Made by a program: the position numbers and the translations under genes
Origin: Perlabentimonas sp964554585
GTDB lineage: Bacteria > Bacteroidota > Bacteroidia > Bacteroidales > Tenuifilaceae
NCBI GenBank assembly: GCA_964554585.1
Contig: CAZKPD010000050.1
Span: forward strand, 1 to 16,798
Length of the DNA stretch: 16,798 bases
Reading direction: 5' to 3'
The notes under the pieces: model-generated
Seen by the model: the letters and a program-made list of their open reading frames with translations, nothing else
Told to the model about the DNA's origin: nothing
The model's database searches: none
Shown here: piece after piece, positions 6,039 to 14,970 of the stretch
Layout of the letters: every line of letters begins with the position of its first letter
How positions within the stretch are numbered: the stretch's first letter is position 1

Positions 6039-7326
6039 CCTGTTTGTGTACCTATTAAAAGTATCGGTTAGCCTAGCTATCCTTTGGGGGCTGTGGTATC
6101 TTTTTCTTAGAAAGGTTAACCGGTTTAGCTTAACCCGCCTATTCTTACTGTTGGGAGTGGTTATAAGTGCGGGGATGCCAATACTACTTAGCTATTTTAC
6201 CATTGACATTATGACATCTGTACCCGATGCGGGGGGCATATATGCCTTTAGATTGCCCGAAGTAACGGTGGGAGTTGAATTAGGTGAGGGGGGTGGGGAA
6301 GGCATAAATATCCTCTTGATGGCTTTTGTAACCATCTCTTCACTTCTATTTCTTCGCTTTATTGTGCAACTCATTCGTATTGGGCTATTAATACACAAGG
6401 GGCAAATGCGCAAAGTTGAGGGGTTGTATATAGTGGAGCATCCCAAGAGGATAAGCCCTTTCTCCTTTATGAATTTCTGTTTTTTAAATCCTAATGATTT
6501 AGCAGCGGATAAACTGGAAGGGATTGTTGCCCATGAACGGGCACACAGCCATTTGTGGCACTCCATGGATATTGTTTTTATGGAGCTGATGGCACTTATC
6601 CAATGGTTTAATCCCTTTTACTGGATGATTCGCAGAGCATTGGTTGAAGTTCACGAGTATCAGGCAGACCAAGTAGCAATTAAATCTCAAAATGATCCTT
6701 ACGCGTACCAGGATACCATAGTGTCTGTTGCCTTTGGTGGAGTAGCGCTCTCCATAGGCAACAATTTTAGTAAATCATTAACTTTAAAACGATTAGCCAT
6801 GATGAATGTTAAAGGAATTACCAAAGGTGCCTTGGGGCGCTGGGTGTTGGCAGTATTCATTGCTGTTCCTCTTATTTTTACCATTTCTTGTAATCAGCAA
6901 TCTACTCTCTTAGACGATGGACTTATAGATAATCCTAATGCATCAAAAAGTTCTAATCTATCTACAGAAGAAGAGGTTTTTGTGATTGTGGAACAGATGC
7001 CCACTTTTCTGGGCGAGTCTACCGTTAAGTTTCGTGAGTATATAGCTCAGAATCTTGAATATCCAATAATTGCAATCGAAAATGGGATTCAAGGTAGGGT
7101 TTGGGTTTCTTTTATTGTAGAGGCGAATGGAGAGATTACGAATGTGAAAATAGCAAGGGGTGTTGATCCTATTCTTGACAAAGAGGCGGTTAGAGTGGTT
7201 GAATCCAGTCCTAGGTGGGAGCCTGGGAAACAGAGGGGCGAAGCAGTTAGGGTGAATTTTACTTTCCCAATTAACTTTGTTCTGGATGATAATGGCGTGG
7301 ATAAAAAGAGTGTTGTTTTGCTATGA
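6025..7326 (+). CDS. M56 family (BlaR1/MecR1-like) membrane metallopeptidase with TonB C-terminal domain
   Basis: The protein has 433 residues. Hydrophobic segments lie at ~5-27, ~37-57, ~94-122 and ~268-288. The gluzincin-type zinc motif HERAH (H170-E171...H174) and the downstream ligand region HEYQAD (E211) are intact, so the peptidase should be active on the cytoplasmic side. After the last membrane segment comes a Cys at 289 (IFTISCNQQ), then a periplasmic linker and a TonB C-terminal-like domain (~335-418: EYPIIAIENGIQGRVWVSFIVEANGEI in two strands, then DKEAVRVV and PRWEPGKQRGEAVRV). BlaR1 carries a penicillin-binding sensor there instead. In the family, signal binding activates the peptidase and removes BlaI repression. 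The signal here is unknown. This Bacteroidota architecture is often annotated as an M56 peptidase or TonB protein. Confidence 0.88.
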   Translation: METSSLFVYLLKVSVSLAILWGLWYLFLRKVNRFSLTRLFLLLGVVISAGMPILLSYFTIDIMTSVPDAGGIYAFRLPEVTVGVELGEGGGEGINILLMAFVTISSLLFLRFIVQLIRIGLLIHKGQMRKVEGLYIVEHPKRISPFSFMNFCFLNPNDLAADKLEGIVAHERAHSHLWHSMDIVFMELMALIQWFNPFYWMIRRALVEVHEYQADQVAIKSQNDPYAYQDTIVSVAFGGVALSIGNNFSKSLTLKRLAMMNVKGITKGALGRWVLAVFIAVPLIFTISCNQQSTLLDDGLIDNPNASKSSNLSTEEEVFVIVEQMPTFLGESTVKFREYIAQNLEYPIIAIENGIQGRVWVSFIVEANGEITNVKIARGVDPILDKEAVRVVESSPRWEPGKQRGEAVRVNFTFPINFVLDDNGVDKKSVVLL

Positions 7327-7407
7327 AACGTTGTTTTATCAAAATAGGGAGTTTTGCTGAGAGGCTATTATTGGATTGAAAAATATGCAAAGGTAAAGCA
7401 GCGTGAG

Positions 7408-10056
7408 TTACACCTCAAACCCCAATACCAATACATCATCAATCTGAGTGCTATTGCCCTGCCATTCTAGGAACTGTTGGTCAAGAAATTCTTTCTGTCG
7501 ATCCATGGGTAGGGCAGCACTCTGCACTAGCAGTTTTCGGAAGTTTTTAACCATTAGCTTTCGGCCATGTTCGCCACCAAACTGATCAGCATACCCATCC
7601 GAAAAGAGGTAGAATCGGTCTTTGGGTTTCGCTTTCCATATATTTAGATTAAAAGTGCTACTCGGATCTCCTCCCAATCCAATGGGGATTTTATCAGCTT
7701 TAATAATTTCAATATCCCCATCCCTAATTATACAAACCGGATTATATGCTCCGGCAATTTCCACTTCCTTGGTTTGATCATTAACAATGCACACTGCAAT
7801 ATCCATTCCGTCCAGCTGAAGGCTGGTGGTTTTTCCATGCATCATGGTTTCCCTCATCTTTGCTCTAAGGTTATCGAGAAGTATATTAGCCCTAATTTCG
7901 GGTTGATGAGAAACGATCTCGGAAAGTAGGGTAGTTCCCAGCATGCTTAGGAATGCCCCGGGTACACCATGTCCGGTGCAGTCTGCAACTGCAATAATTT
8001 TTCGATTTTTGTACGCATGGAACCACCAAAAGTCTCCACTGACAATGTCTCGGGGTTTATATAGGACAAAATGGTTTTTGAAATTAGTTTCAAGTGCCTC
8101 GATACTGGGCAAAACAGCATTTTGAATTAGCCTGGCGTACTGAATGCTGGAGGTCATATCCAAATTTCTTGCTTCAATCATATCCCTCTGAACGATAATC
8201 TCTTCGTTTTGCGATTGGATCTCCTCGGCCAGTTCGCTCAGCTGAACATTCTTTTGTAATATCTCGGTATTTGCACTTTCTAGGTTGAGATTCTTTTCTT
8301 CAATTTGTTTTTTCTGATCTGCAAGAAGTTGGTTTTTTTTGCGTGTAGTAATCAACCCCACCACCACAATAGTTAGCACTAAAAGGCTAAGAACCAGCAT
8401 CCATATAACGAGCATTCTGGTTTCTGCTTCCTTCTCAATCTGAAGCTGTTGACGCTCTTTTTCGCTCTGTAAAAGAGCGATCTCTTGTTCGCGTCGGAGC
8501 TCGTCTGTTTCTTTTTGCTGGATTTGAAGTGCTTTAATGGAGTTTTCCTGTTCTAGGTTTCGAATGGTGGACTGCTGGAGTGCTGCCTCCTGTTCTTTTT
8601 TTGAGAGCAATAGGTTTTGGTACACTCTATTCTTTTCGGATTGTTCGAGCTCACGCTCTTTTTTGAGGAGCTCAATCTCCTGTTTTCGACTTTCGGACTC
8701 GAGCATTAGCTGCTTAACCATGAGGTCTTTCATCTCCTTGTCGGCCAGATATAGCCGTTGTTCCCTTTCCGTTCGCTCAATCTGTCCGGTAAGTTGCTCA
8801 TCCTTGTCTTTCTGTATTCTTTTTTCTAGCTCTAATGAATCCCTCAGCTTAGAGTATTTCTCATAATATTCAAGAGCACTAATGTGATCATTCCCGTCTC
8901 TTAGAAATTGGCTGTATGTGTAGTAGCTGTTCGACAAAGCAACGGGGTCATTTGCCTTTTTAGCTTCGCTAATGGATAGGCTAGCAAATCGTGACGCATT
9001 ATATAAATCGCCTTTGTAGTGGTAAACCCAAGCAGTAGTATTGTATATATCTGCTAGTTGAGCAGAGTTGGAGTCGTCTTTGGCAATATCGGCAGCCTGA
9101 AACAGATTATCTAATGATAAGGAATATCTCCCCTGATTCTGATAGCATACGCCAAGGTTAGTGTAAATTCCGGCCAGAACAGAGTTGGGCAGCGTGTATG
9201 TCTGAGCTTTTTTAAGTGCCTCTTTAAGGGATGAAATTGCTGTGGAGTAATCCTGTTTTTGAATCTCGTTGCATGCCTTATTGTTAAGGGCCAGAACAGC
9301 ACCCAAGTTATCCTTGTGGAATTCTTGTTCGGAGTAAAGTTTTTGGCAGTAGTCAATGGCTTGATCCCACTCATTTGATTGGCGATAAATTTCGCTAATA
9401 CGGAATAGCGTTCTGGTTCTAATATGCTGATCCGATTCAATATGGGTAAGCGAAAGGATCCGATTTAAGTACTCTAGTGCTCGATCCTGCTGCTGAAACC
9501 CCAAAAGTGAAAGAGCAAGGTTCTCTAGGACATATAGACTCTGAGCCTCTTGTTCTTGATCGGAGAGTAAAGGAACTGTTTTGGTATAGTACTCTACCGC
9601 CTTTTCGTGAGCACCAATCCTAAAAAATATATCTGCTATGCCGATGTATAATTCAGAAAGCAAATAATCCGATTTCAGCTTTTCTGCAAATGTAATGGCG
9701 GCTAAGTAGCTGGTAATACTTGTATTGAAATTCAGCTGAATGGCATGTATTTCTGCCAAAAGCCTATATGCCTCAACCATTAGGTTGGGGCAGCTGTCAT
9801 GGGCTCCTCGGTTTGTCGCTTCGTAAAGCTTAGCGATGGCCTTGTTATACTCTCCTTTGCTAAATAGAATAGAACCATCATCGATGGCACCCTGAATGAA
9901 AATACATATTTTATCCTCATCAACCACTTGCTGGGCTAGAACCTTATGGGGCGATAAAGGCATTAGGAATATGGAGACGAAAATGATACGCGGCATTGTT
10001 TTGAATACCATTTTCAGCATCATGTTGGATAACCTATTATAATATGAAACGTTCAT
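7408..10056 (-). CDS. TPR-transmembrane-coiled coil SpoIIE/PP2C-type serine phosphatase
   Basis: Starting at ATG 10056 the product has 882 residues. A signal peptide (MPRIIFVSIFLMPLSPHKVLAQQ) lies within the first ~42. TPR-type helical repeats fill about 50-400, for example YNKAIAKLYEAT, HEKAVEYYTKT and YSTAISSLKEALKK. A long Glu/Gln/Lys-rich coiled coil follows, then a membrane segment at ~546-570, a second coiled coil, and a SpoIIE/PP2C domain at ~655-882. Its metal-binding aspartates are visible in IVSGDFWW, VADCTGHGVPGAFLS, LDGMDIAV, LFSDGYADQFGG and IDDVLVLGF. The layout is a periplasmic sensor with a cytoplasmic phosphatase, probably acting on phosphoserine or phosphothreonine in a regulator. 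A longer frame starting at 10095 would overlap the receptor gene; ATG 10056 follows AAAGGAAC closely and lies 13 bases after that gene's stop, so it was preferred. The gene is co-transcribed with the receptor. Confidence 0.88.
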   Translation of the reverse strand: MNVSYYNRLSNMMLKMVFKTMPRIIFVSIFLMPLSPHKVLAQQVVDEDKICIFIQGAIDDGSILFSKGEYNKAIAKLYEATNRGAHDSCPNLMVEAYRLLAEIHAIQLNFNTSITSYLAAITFAEKLKSDYLLSELYIGIADIFFRIGAHEKAVEYYTKTVPLLSDQEQEAQSLYVLENLALSLLGFQQQDRALEYLNRILSLTHIESDQHIRTRTLFRISEIYRQSNEWDQAIDYCQKLYSEQEFHKDNLGAVLALNNKACNEIQKQDYSTAISSLKEALKKAQTYTLPNSVLAGIYTNLGVCYQNQGRYSLSLDNLFQAADIAKDDSNSAQLADIYNTTAWVYHYKGDLYNASRFASLSISEAKKANDPVALSNSYYTYSQFLRDGNDHISALEYYEKYSKLRDSLELEKRIQKDKDEQLTGQIERTEREQRLYLADKEMKDLMVKQLMLESESRKQEIELLKKERELEQSEKNRVYQNLLLSKKEQEAALQQSTIRNLEQENSIKALQIQQKETDELRREQEIALLQSEKERQQLQIEKEAETRMLVIWMLVLSLLVLTIVVVGLITTRKKNQLLADQKKQIEEKNLNLESANTEILQKNVQLSELAEEIQSQNEEIIVQRDMIEARNLDMTSSIQYARLIQNAVLPSIEALETNFKNHFVLYKPRDIVSGDFWWFHAYKNRKIIAVADCTGHGVPGAFLSMLGTTLLSEIVSHQPEIRANILLDNLRAKMRETMMHGKTTSLQLDGMDIAVCIVNDQTKEVEIAGAYNPVCIIRDGDIEIIKADKIPIGLGGDPSSTFNLNIWKAKPKDRFYLFSDGYADQFGGEHGRKLMVKNFRKLLVQSAALPMDRQKEFLDQQFLEWQGNSTQIDDVLVLGFEV

Positions 10057-10069
10057 TGTTCCCGTTCCT

Positions 10070-12436
10070 TTAGTTAAACATGTACGATAGCCCAATGCTG
10101 AAATTTCGTCCCATTTGCGGGTTGTATATCATTTGGCTTTCAATGGCCGAAGCGCCAAAACCGCCATATTTCTCATCTAAGATATTATTGGCTTTCAGGG
10201 TAATTATCAGATTATGGTCGAGCAGAATATTGGCATTTAGATCAAGAGAAAAGAACCCATCCACATCTTTAAAAAGTTTGGAGTATATCTCTTCAAAGGG
10301 GATAAGCATGCGTATCCATTGGCTCATCCAAACCATATTTGCACGCAGATAAAGGTATCGGTTGGGCTTGGCCGAAATGCTAAACTGTCCGATATGACTT
10401 GGCATCAACTGGAGGTTTGATTTGATAAACTCAATCAGTTCTGGGGCTTGGTCCGACTGCCTTGCAAGGGTTAGGTTAAGCTCTCCATTGATATGGTATT
10501 TTGTAAAAATGTCTTTAAAAAGAATATTTGCCTGAACCCCATACAGCCGAGAAACCACTCCCTTGGCATTCATATAGGAGGTTGCCCAGAGGCTGTCCGA
10601 AGCTGGTGTTGCATCGGGATACTGACCGATATCAACGGGCACAAATTGGTTTACAATGGGATTTGAGATTACATTGTAGAAACCTGATAAATTTAGGATA
10701 ACCCTATGGGTGGTATTCCTCTGTAAACCAATTTCCAACGACTTGTATTTTTCCGGATCGAGCGATGGTGCAGGTATGGCTAAGTATTTTATTTTTCCGA
10801 GTTCGTTGTAAGGTTCGTATGCTAAGGATCTGTACGTTAATGATGAAGGCGGTGCTTTATAAGCAAATCCGCCAGAGGTAATCAACGAATAATTTGCTGA
10901 TAATTTATAAAGAATAGCAATCCTAGGGTTAATGCTGGAGCCATACAGTGAGTTGTAGTCATAGCGTAATCCCGATAGGAAATGGAATCGCTTGTAGACA
11001 AGAAATCCTTGAGCAAAGCTGGATATGTTATGATAAGTAACCGGGTTAATTCCAAAATTGCCCAATATAGAATTTTGGTTGTAAGTGCCTTCAGACATAT
11101 TATACAGATTCCTGTTAAAGGGTTTATCCATAATATTTGTTAAAGGCAAATTGTTAGATCCTTGGTAGGTAGCCCCGATAATAATTTCTGAGTTTGACGT
11201 AGGAATAAAGGTGGCCAACTGCTCAAAGAGAAAATCTTCGGAACTGGAGTATATATAAGCTTTGTCGTAGGTTAATCGGGTTAACCCCAAGCTTGATGTG
11301 TTATCCATGGAATAGTTTAAGAACAACATATTGGTGGTTATCGATACTTTCCTGAAATCGTGGGTGTAGGATAGGGTAAATTGCTGTATGTTTTCGGCCC
11401 AATAGTTTTGCGGATTATCATACTTGTATAATAAGGGACTAAGACCCATTGAGCTATGGTTTTTACGGTTCATATTGGAGAAAGTAAGCCCTACACCTCT
11501 GAAGTTCAGGTTACAGCCAATCATATGGCCAGAAGCGCTCATGTCTTCAAAATCTGGAACCGTAAGGCTTCCGTTATATGAAATTCCGTAGTATTGTGAG
11601 GTAAAATCTTTTAGGCTAAGCCCATAGGTGGTTAACAGTTCAGTAGTAATATCCATAGGATCGTATAGATCCCCATTGAGGTTAATTTTACGGCCCATAT
11701 GCTGTAGCTCTGCAAGTGGGTTATAGGCCTGTTCATGGCCCCTATGGCTATTAAGGGAACGTTGTTCCTTTTTATTCCCATAAAAAGAGTATTCTAGGAT
11801 ATTCTTATTTTTTCCTGCTTTTCCCCCAATGGTAAAATTGGTGTAGTTAAAATTCCCTTCACCAATAAAAATATCTCCACGTACAAAGGTTCCTTTATCT
11901 GCTTTTTTGAGCACTATATTGATAACTCCGGTAACCGCATCGGCACCGTATGCTGCTGCCGCAGGACCGTAAATTACCTCAATTCTTTCAGCTTGCCGAA
12001 TGGGAATTTGCGAACTGATGGGCATACCTGCCACTACTGAAGGTTTGATGGGCAGGTTGTTAACAAGAATCTTCGTGTACTGGTTCCCCGATAATCCCCT
12101 GAGCTGAAAACCCTCACTAAACTCACCCGTTCCGGGTTGAGATACTTGGATTCCGGGAAGTTTTTTTAGAGCGTCAGCTAGGGTAATATACCCATTAAGA
12201 ATAATCTCTTCGTGGCTAATTACATAGATTGTGAGCGGTAAGTCCGAGAGGTACTTTTCGCTTCTACTGGCTGATATCACCCTTTGCTCATCAGGAGTAT
12301 CCGATTTAATCAGATTGTTGGCATTAAGAATTGAGGGTTGAATTAAATGGAGAGAGGTGCTGTCGTCTAGTACCTGACCAAAACCGATAACACTAAATTG
12401 TATAAGTAGGAGTAGTGTAATGATCCTTTTCTTCAT
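10070..12436 (-). CDS. TonB-dependent outer-membrane receptor
   Basis: This 788-residue protein has a signal peptide (MKKRIITLLLLIQFSVIGFGQ) and a plug domain at about 48-170: LPLTIYVISHEEI, LADALKKLPGIQVSQPGTGEF, FQLRGLSGNQYTKILVNNLP and ERIEVIYGPAAAAYGADAVTGVINIVLKKA. A long beta-barrel region ends FSIGLSYMFN, giving the usual C-terminal barrel signal. It lacks the extra N-terminal carboxypeptidase-like domain of SusC proteins, and no SusD partner is adjacent, so it is closer to the vitamin, siderophore or colicin-receptor type. The substrate cannot be read from the sequence. It is the first gene of an operon with the SpoIIE-type phosphatase, whose start is 13 bases beyond its stop. Confidence 0.9.
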   Translation of the reverse strand: MKKRIITLLLLIQFSVIGFGQVLDDSTSLHLIQPSILNANNLIKSDTPDEQRVISASRSEKYLSDLPLTIYVISHEEIILNGYITLADALKKLPGIQVSQPGTGEFSEGFQLRGLSGNQYTKILVNNLPIKPSVVAGMPISSQIPIRQAERIEVIYGPAAAAYGADAVTGVINIVLKKADKGTFVRGDIFIGEGNFNYTNFTIGGKAGKNKNILEYSFYGNKKEQRSLNSHRGHEQAYNPLAELQHMGRKINLNGDLYDPMDITTELLTTYGLSLKDFTSQYYGISYNGSLTVPDFEDMSASGHMIGCNLNFRGVGLTFSNMNRKNHSSMGLSPLLYKYDNPQNYWAENIQQFTLSYTHDFRKVSITTNMLFLNYSMDNTSSLGLTRLTYDKAYIYSSSEDFLFEQLATFIPTSNSEIIIGATYQGSNNLPLTNIMDKPFNRNLYNMSEGTYNQNSILGNFGINPVTYHNISSFAQGFLVYKRFHFLSGLRYDYNSLYGSSINPRIAILYKLSANYSLITSGGFAYKAPPSSLTYRSLAYEPYNELGKIKYLAIPAPSLDPEKYKSLEIGLQRNTTHRVILNLSGFYNVISNPIVNQFVPVDIGQYPDATPASDSLWATSYMNAKGVVSRLYGVQANILFKDIFTKYHINGELNLTLARQSDQAPELIEFIKSNLQLMPSHIGQFSISAKPNRYLYLRANMVWMSQWIRMLIPFEEIYSKLFKDVDGFFSLDLNANILLDHNLIITLKANNILDEKYGGFGASAIESQMIYNPQMGRNFSIGLSYMFN

Positions 12437-12458
12437 ACGATCTTTAGTTTAGGTAGAT

Positions 12459-12487
12459 TAAAAGTACCCGTCTCCTGAAAAAGCAAA
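12459..12487 (-). promoter_or_regulatory. Possible promoter of the receptor-phosphatase operon
   Basis: Read on the - strand, TTTG (12487-12484) and TACTTTTA (12466-12459, one mismatch to TAnnTTTG) are 17 bp apart. Transcription would start shortly before ATG 12436. The spacing is short and the -7 box imperfect, so this is tentative. It lies directly after the terminator of the upstream gene, where a promoter is needed. Confidence 0.3.
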
Positions 12488-12492
12488 ATTGT

Positions 12493-12527
12493 AAAAAAAA
12501 CTTAACACAGATGTTTAACAGTTAAGT
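12493..12527 (-). terminator. Rho-independent terminator downstream of the acyl-CoA synthetase gene
   Basis: On the - strand ACTTAAC (12527-12521) pairs with GTTAAGT (12506-12500) as a perfect 7-bp stem around a 14-base loop, followed by an uninterrupted T run (12500-12493). The stem is AT-rich, so its strength is moderate, but the T run is long and its position between two same-strand genes fits. Confidence 0.55.
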
Positions 12528-12530
12528 AAA

Positions 12531-12586
12531 GGGTAATGTTTATGAAAATGAGCGCTATATAATAACCTCAAGCATAAACATTACCC
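12531..12586. repeat. Perfect 14-bp inverted repeat (long hairpin) between fadD-like and receptor genes
   Basis: GGGTAATGTTTATG (12531-12544) and CATAAACATTACCC (12573-12586) are exact reverse complements, 28 bases apart. Inside, TGAG (12549-12552) and CTCA (12567-12570) can pair as well and extend the hairpin. No T tract follows on either strand, so this is not itself an intrinsic terminator. It lies in the 3' untranslated part of the acyl-CoA synthetase transcript, just before the terminator hairpin. It could stabilise the mRNA, be a protein-binding palindrome, or be a small mobile-repeat remnant. Confidence 0.7.
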
Positions 12587-12660
12587 ATCAGTATCGTAAA
12601 GAAACAAGTTCCAGAAAAAGTTGTAGAACTATTATGTATATCAAATCAAGAATTAACGGA

Positions 12661-12682
12661 TAATAGGAGAATCAGCCTATTA
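12661..12682 (-). other. Hairpin across the stop codon of the acyl-CoA synthetase gene
   Basis: TAATAGG (12661-12667) and CCTATTA (12676-12682) form a perfect 7-bp inverted repeat with an 8-base loop that contains the TGA stop (12672-12674). No T tract follows. It may be a 3'-end mRNA structure or chance. Confidence 0.3.
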
Positions 12683-14576
12683 ACTTCTCAATGGTTTTAA
12701 TATTTTCTGCATTAAAAACGTCTTTACCTTCGGGTGTGTACAAATACTCTAGGGTTTTAGCGTAGTGCTTTTCCACTTTTCCCCTAACAATTTTCATAGT
12801 ACTGTTTACCATGCCATTTTGCTCTGTAAAAGGCTCCTGGAGCAGCGCAAATGTTGCAGGGAGCCATCTGTCTGGGAACATTCCTTCAAACTCGCCACCC
12901 GTTTTAAAGGTTTCAATATGATTCTGTACTATTTGAATCATTTCTTTTCTGGCCTTTTCGCTATTCAAATTGGAGTGCTTTTCAGCAACCATTCGTTTTA
13001 ACCTTTCTTTGGCCGGAACAATTAGCGCAACAGTGTAAGGACTTTGGTTATTATAGAGTATAATCTGGTCAATTAGGCCCGATTTTTCCACAAGTGCTTC
13101 TTCAATGCCCTCCGGGCTATACTTCTCTCCGTCTCCTGCAATGAGAAGGCTTTTAAAACGACCAAGTACATATAGGAATCCGTTCTTATCCATATACCCT
13201 AAGTCACCGGTGTACAGCCAACCATCCCTCACTGTTTCTTCGCTGGCAGTGGGGTTCTTCCAATAGCCCTTCATCACGTTTTCACCCTTAATTACAATTT
13301 CACCCTGTTGGCCAACGGGGAGTGCCTTTCCATCCTCATTGCAAATTTTTAGTTCCATGGGGGTTACTAAAAAACCCGATGAACCCAACTTATGCTTCCT
13401 TAGAGCATTGGAACTAATAATTGGAGTGGCTTCCGACAGGCCGTATCCTTGCATCATAGGCATACCTACTGCATAGAAAAACCGTTGTAACTCTATATCT
13501 AACAATGCTCCTCCACCTATAAAGAAATCGAGCTCACCACCAAACCCTTGGCGTATTTTAGAGAATAAAATCTTGTCGTAAAGCCATAGTAGAGGCTTAT
13601 AGAAAATGGTAAGCCCTTTGCCTTTGTTGTACCCCTCTTTATTATAGGTATAGGAGAGGGATAGCGCATGTTTAAACAGTTTTTCGACCAAGTTCCCTTT
13701 AGCGCGAATGTTGGACTCAATACTCTTACGAAAATTCTTAGCTAACGCTGGAACGCTAAGCAGCAGATTGGGTTTAATCTCATTAATATTTTTGGGAATA
13801 TTCCTAAGCGTCTCTGCAGGTGTTTTGCCCACCTGAACTGTAGCAATGCTAGCCCCTTTAGCCATAAATGAATAGAGCCCTGCAACGTGTGCAAAACAGT
13901 GGTCTAGAGGCAAAATAATCAGTGTTCGGTATGTTGGAGGAATGTCCATAAGTGTTAGGGCTTGCTCCACATTTGCCGTATAGTTTCTGTGAGAAAGGAT
14001 AACCCCTTTAGGATCGGCTGTTGTTCCTGAGGTGTAGCTAATGGTTGCATAGTGATCAGGATCGATATGTTTGATCGACTCTTTAATCGCATTGGGATTT
14101 TGGGCTAGTAGCTTATCACCCAATTCAAAAACCTTAGAGATATGCATTTCATTTTCAGCATAGCCGCTCTGATCGTCCAGATAGATGTAAGTTTTTACTA
14201 AAGGTAATTGCTTTTGGATAGCCCTAACCTTTGGGGCCTGGTTCCCGGATACGATTACAATGCTGGTATCCGAATGGACAAGCCGAAACAGTAAATCTGT
14301 AGATTCTAGTTTGATGCTGAGCGGAACATTTATTGCGCCTGTATAAAGGATACCCAGTTCGCTGATTACCCATAAATTTCGACCTTCGGATAGCAGAGCA
14401 ATGGTGTCATTATTCTTTACACCCAAGCTGATTAACCCTGCCGCTAACCTATAAACCTCATTTTTTGTTTCTTGGTAAGATGTTGACTCGAAAGTGCTGT
14501 CCACTTTCTCCCATAAGTAGGGATTTTGCGGGAATTTACCTACGCTCTCTTCAAACAGGCTAATAATTGTTTTCAT
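12672..14576 (-). CDS. fadD: Long-chain fatty acid-CoA ligase (AMP-forming)
   Basis: The enzyme activates fatty acids to acyl-CoA through an acyl-adenylate. This 634-residue protein has the adenylate-forming family motifs in order: P-loop YTSGTTADPKG (181-191), the gate region LPLDHCFAHVAGLYS (~222-236), QGYGLSEA (376-383), DGWLYTGDLG (451-460) and GRFKSLLIAGDGEKYSPEGIEEAL (472-495). The length and the GDGEKYSPE version of the last motif fit long-chain acyl-CoA synthetases of the FAA1/FadD15 type better than short acyl-CoA or peptide synthetase domains. It has no signal peptide and should act in the cytoplasm or at the inner membrane face. It appears monocistronic: a terminator follows and the next gene starts 235 bases on. 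Chain-length specificity cannot be read. Confidence 0.88.
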   Translation of the reverse strand: MKTIISLFEESVGKFPQNPYLWEKVDSTFESTSYQETKNEVYRLAAGLISLGVKNNDTIALLSEGRNLWVISELGILYTGAINVPLSIKLESTDLLFRLVHSDTSIVIVSGNQAPKVRAIQKQLPLVKTYIYLDDQSGYAENEMHISKVFELGDKLLAQNPNAIKESIKHIDPDHYATISYTSGTTADPKGVILSHRNYTANVEQALTLMDIPPTYRTLIILPLDHCFAHVAGLYSFMAKGASIATVQVGKTPAETLRNIPKNINEIKPNLLLSVPALAKNFRKSIESNIRAKGNLVEKLFKHALSLSYTYNKEGYNKGKGLTIFYKPLLWLYDKILFSKIRQGFGGELDFFIGGGALLDIELQRFFYAVGMPMMQGYGLSEATPIISSNALRKHKLGSSGFLVTPMELKICNEDGKALPVGQQGEIVIKGENVMKGYWKNPTASEETVRDGWLYTGDLGYMDKNGFLYVLGRFKSLLIAGDGEKYSPEGIEEALVEKSGLIDQIILYNNQSPYTVALIVPAKERLKRMVAEKHSNLNSEKARKEMIQIVQNHIETFKTGGEFEGMFPDRWLPATFALLQEPFTEQNGMVNSTMKIVRGKVEKHYAKTLEYLYTPEGKDVFNAENIKTIEKLIG

Positions 14577-14970
14577 TTGATTACTATTTGGTTACAAAAT
14601 ACAGGCAGGAGATATTAATCATATGCCCAATGGCAATTACCGTACATGTATTTTGGAAATGTTAATTCTTAGTCTAGCGCCAAACGGAGGCAAAACAAAT
14701 TTATGAAAAATTAACATAAAAGCCTCTTAATGCCTTTGGATTTGATTTTTTGAGCAAAGAATATGGAGACTTGCGCAATGAATAGGAGTAGATTAGCTCA
14801 TTTTTTTATTCAATTCTGTAAATATTGTTGTTGTATTAAATGCCAATTATTCAGTGGGTTGCAATTTTTTGGTTGTGAGAATTTAAAAAAAAATACTCTT
14901 TAATGCAAAAAACTTTTGTTTAGCTAGAAAAAATGCTGAAATTTGATTTACAATTTAACATGAAACCACT
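14577..14970. other. 394-bp intergenic region between divergent genes, no gene recognised
   Basis: This AT-rich region must contain promoters for the acyl-CoA synthetase (- strand) and the SPOR lipoprotein (+ strand), but I find no pair of -33/-7 boxes with good spacing on either strand. A TAAATTTG box reads on the - strand at 14703-14696 without a convincing -33 partner. A small inverted repeat TTTATG (14700-14705)/CATAAA (14715-14720) overlaps it, and a TACATGTA palindrome is near 14643. No RNA gene or riboswitch is recognised. Confidence 0.5.

Noticed and set aside
6192..6566. 124-codon - strand frame
   Set aside because: It lies entirely opposite the M56 peptidase gene and shows no domain, start signal or sensible composition.
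7327..7407. Bidirectional terminator between the convergent M56 and phosphatase genes
   Set aside because: Only weak AATAG/CTATT pairing without a T tract was found; nothing supportable.
8537..8866. 109-codon Ser/Cys-rich frame on the + strand
   Set aside because: It is the antisense of the Glu/Gln/Lys-rich coiled coil of the phosphatase; composition bias keeps it open.
10057..10095. Longer N-terminus of the SpoIIE phosphatase beginning at 10095
   Set aside because: It would overlap the receptor gene end and adds no recognisable signal; ATG 10056 has a purine-rich AAAGGAAC just upstream.
12444..12449. AACTAA half-site (- strand) before the receptor gene as a second BlaI site
   Set aside because: No complementary half with a 4-base spacer is present; single hexamers occur by chance in this AT-rich DNA.
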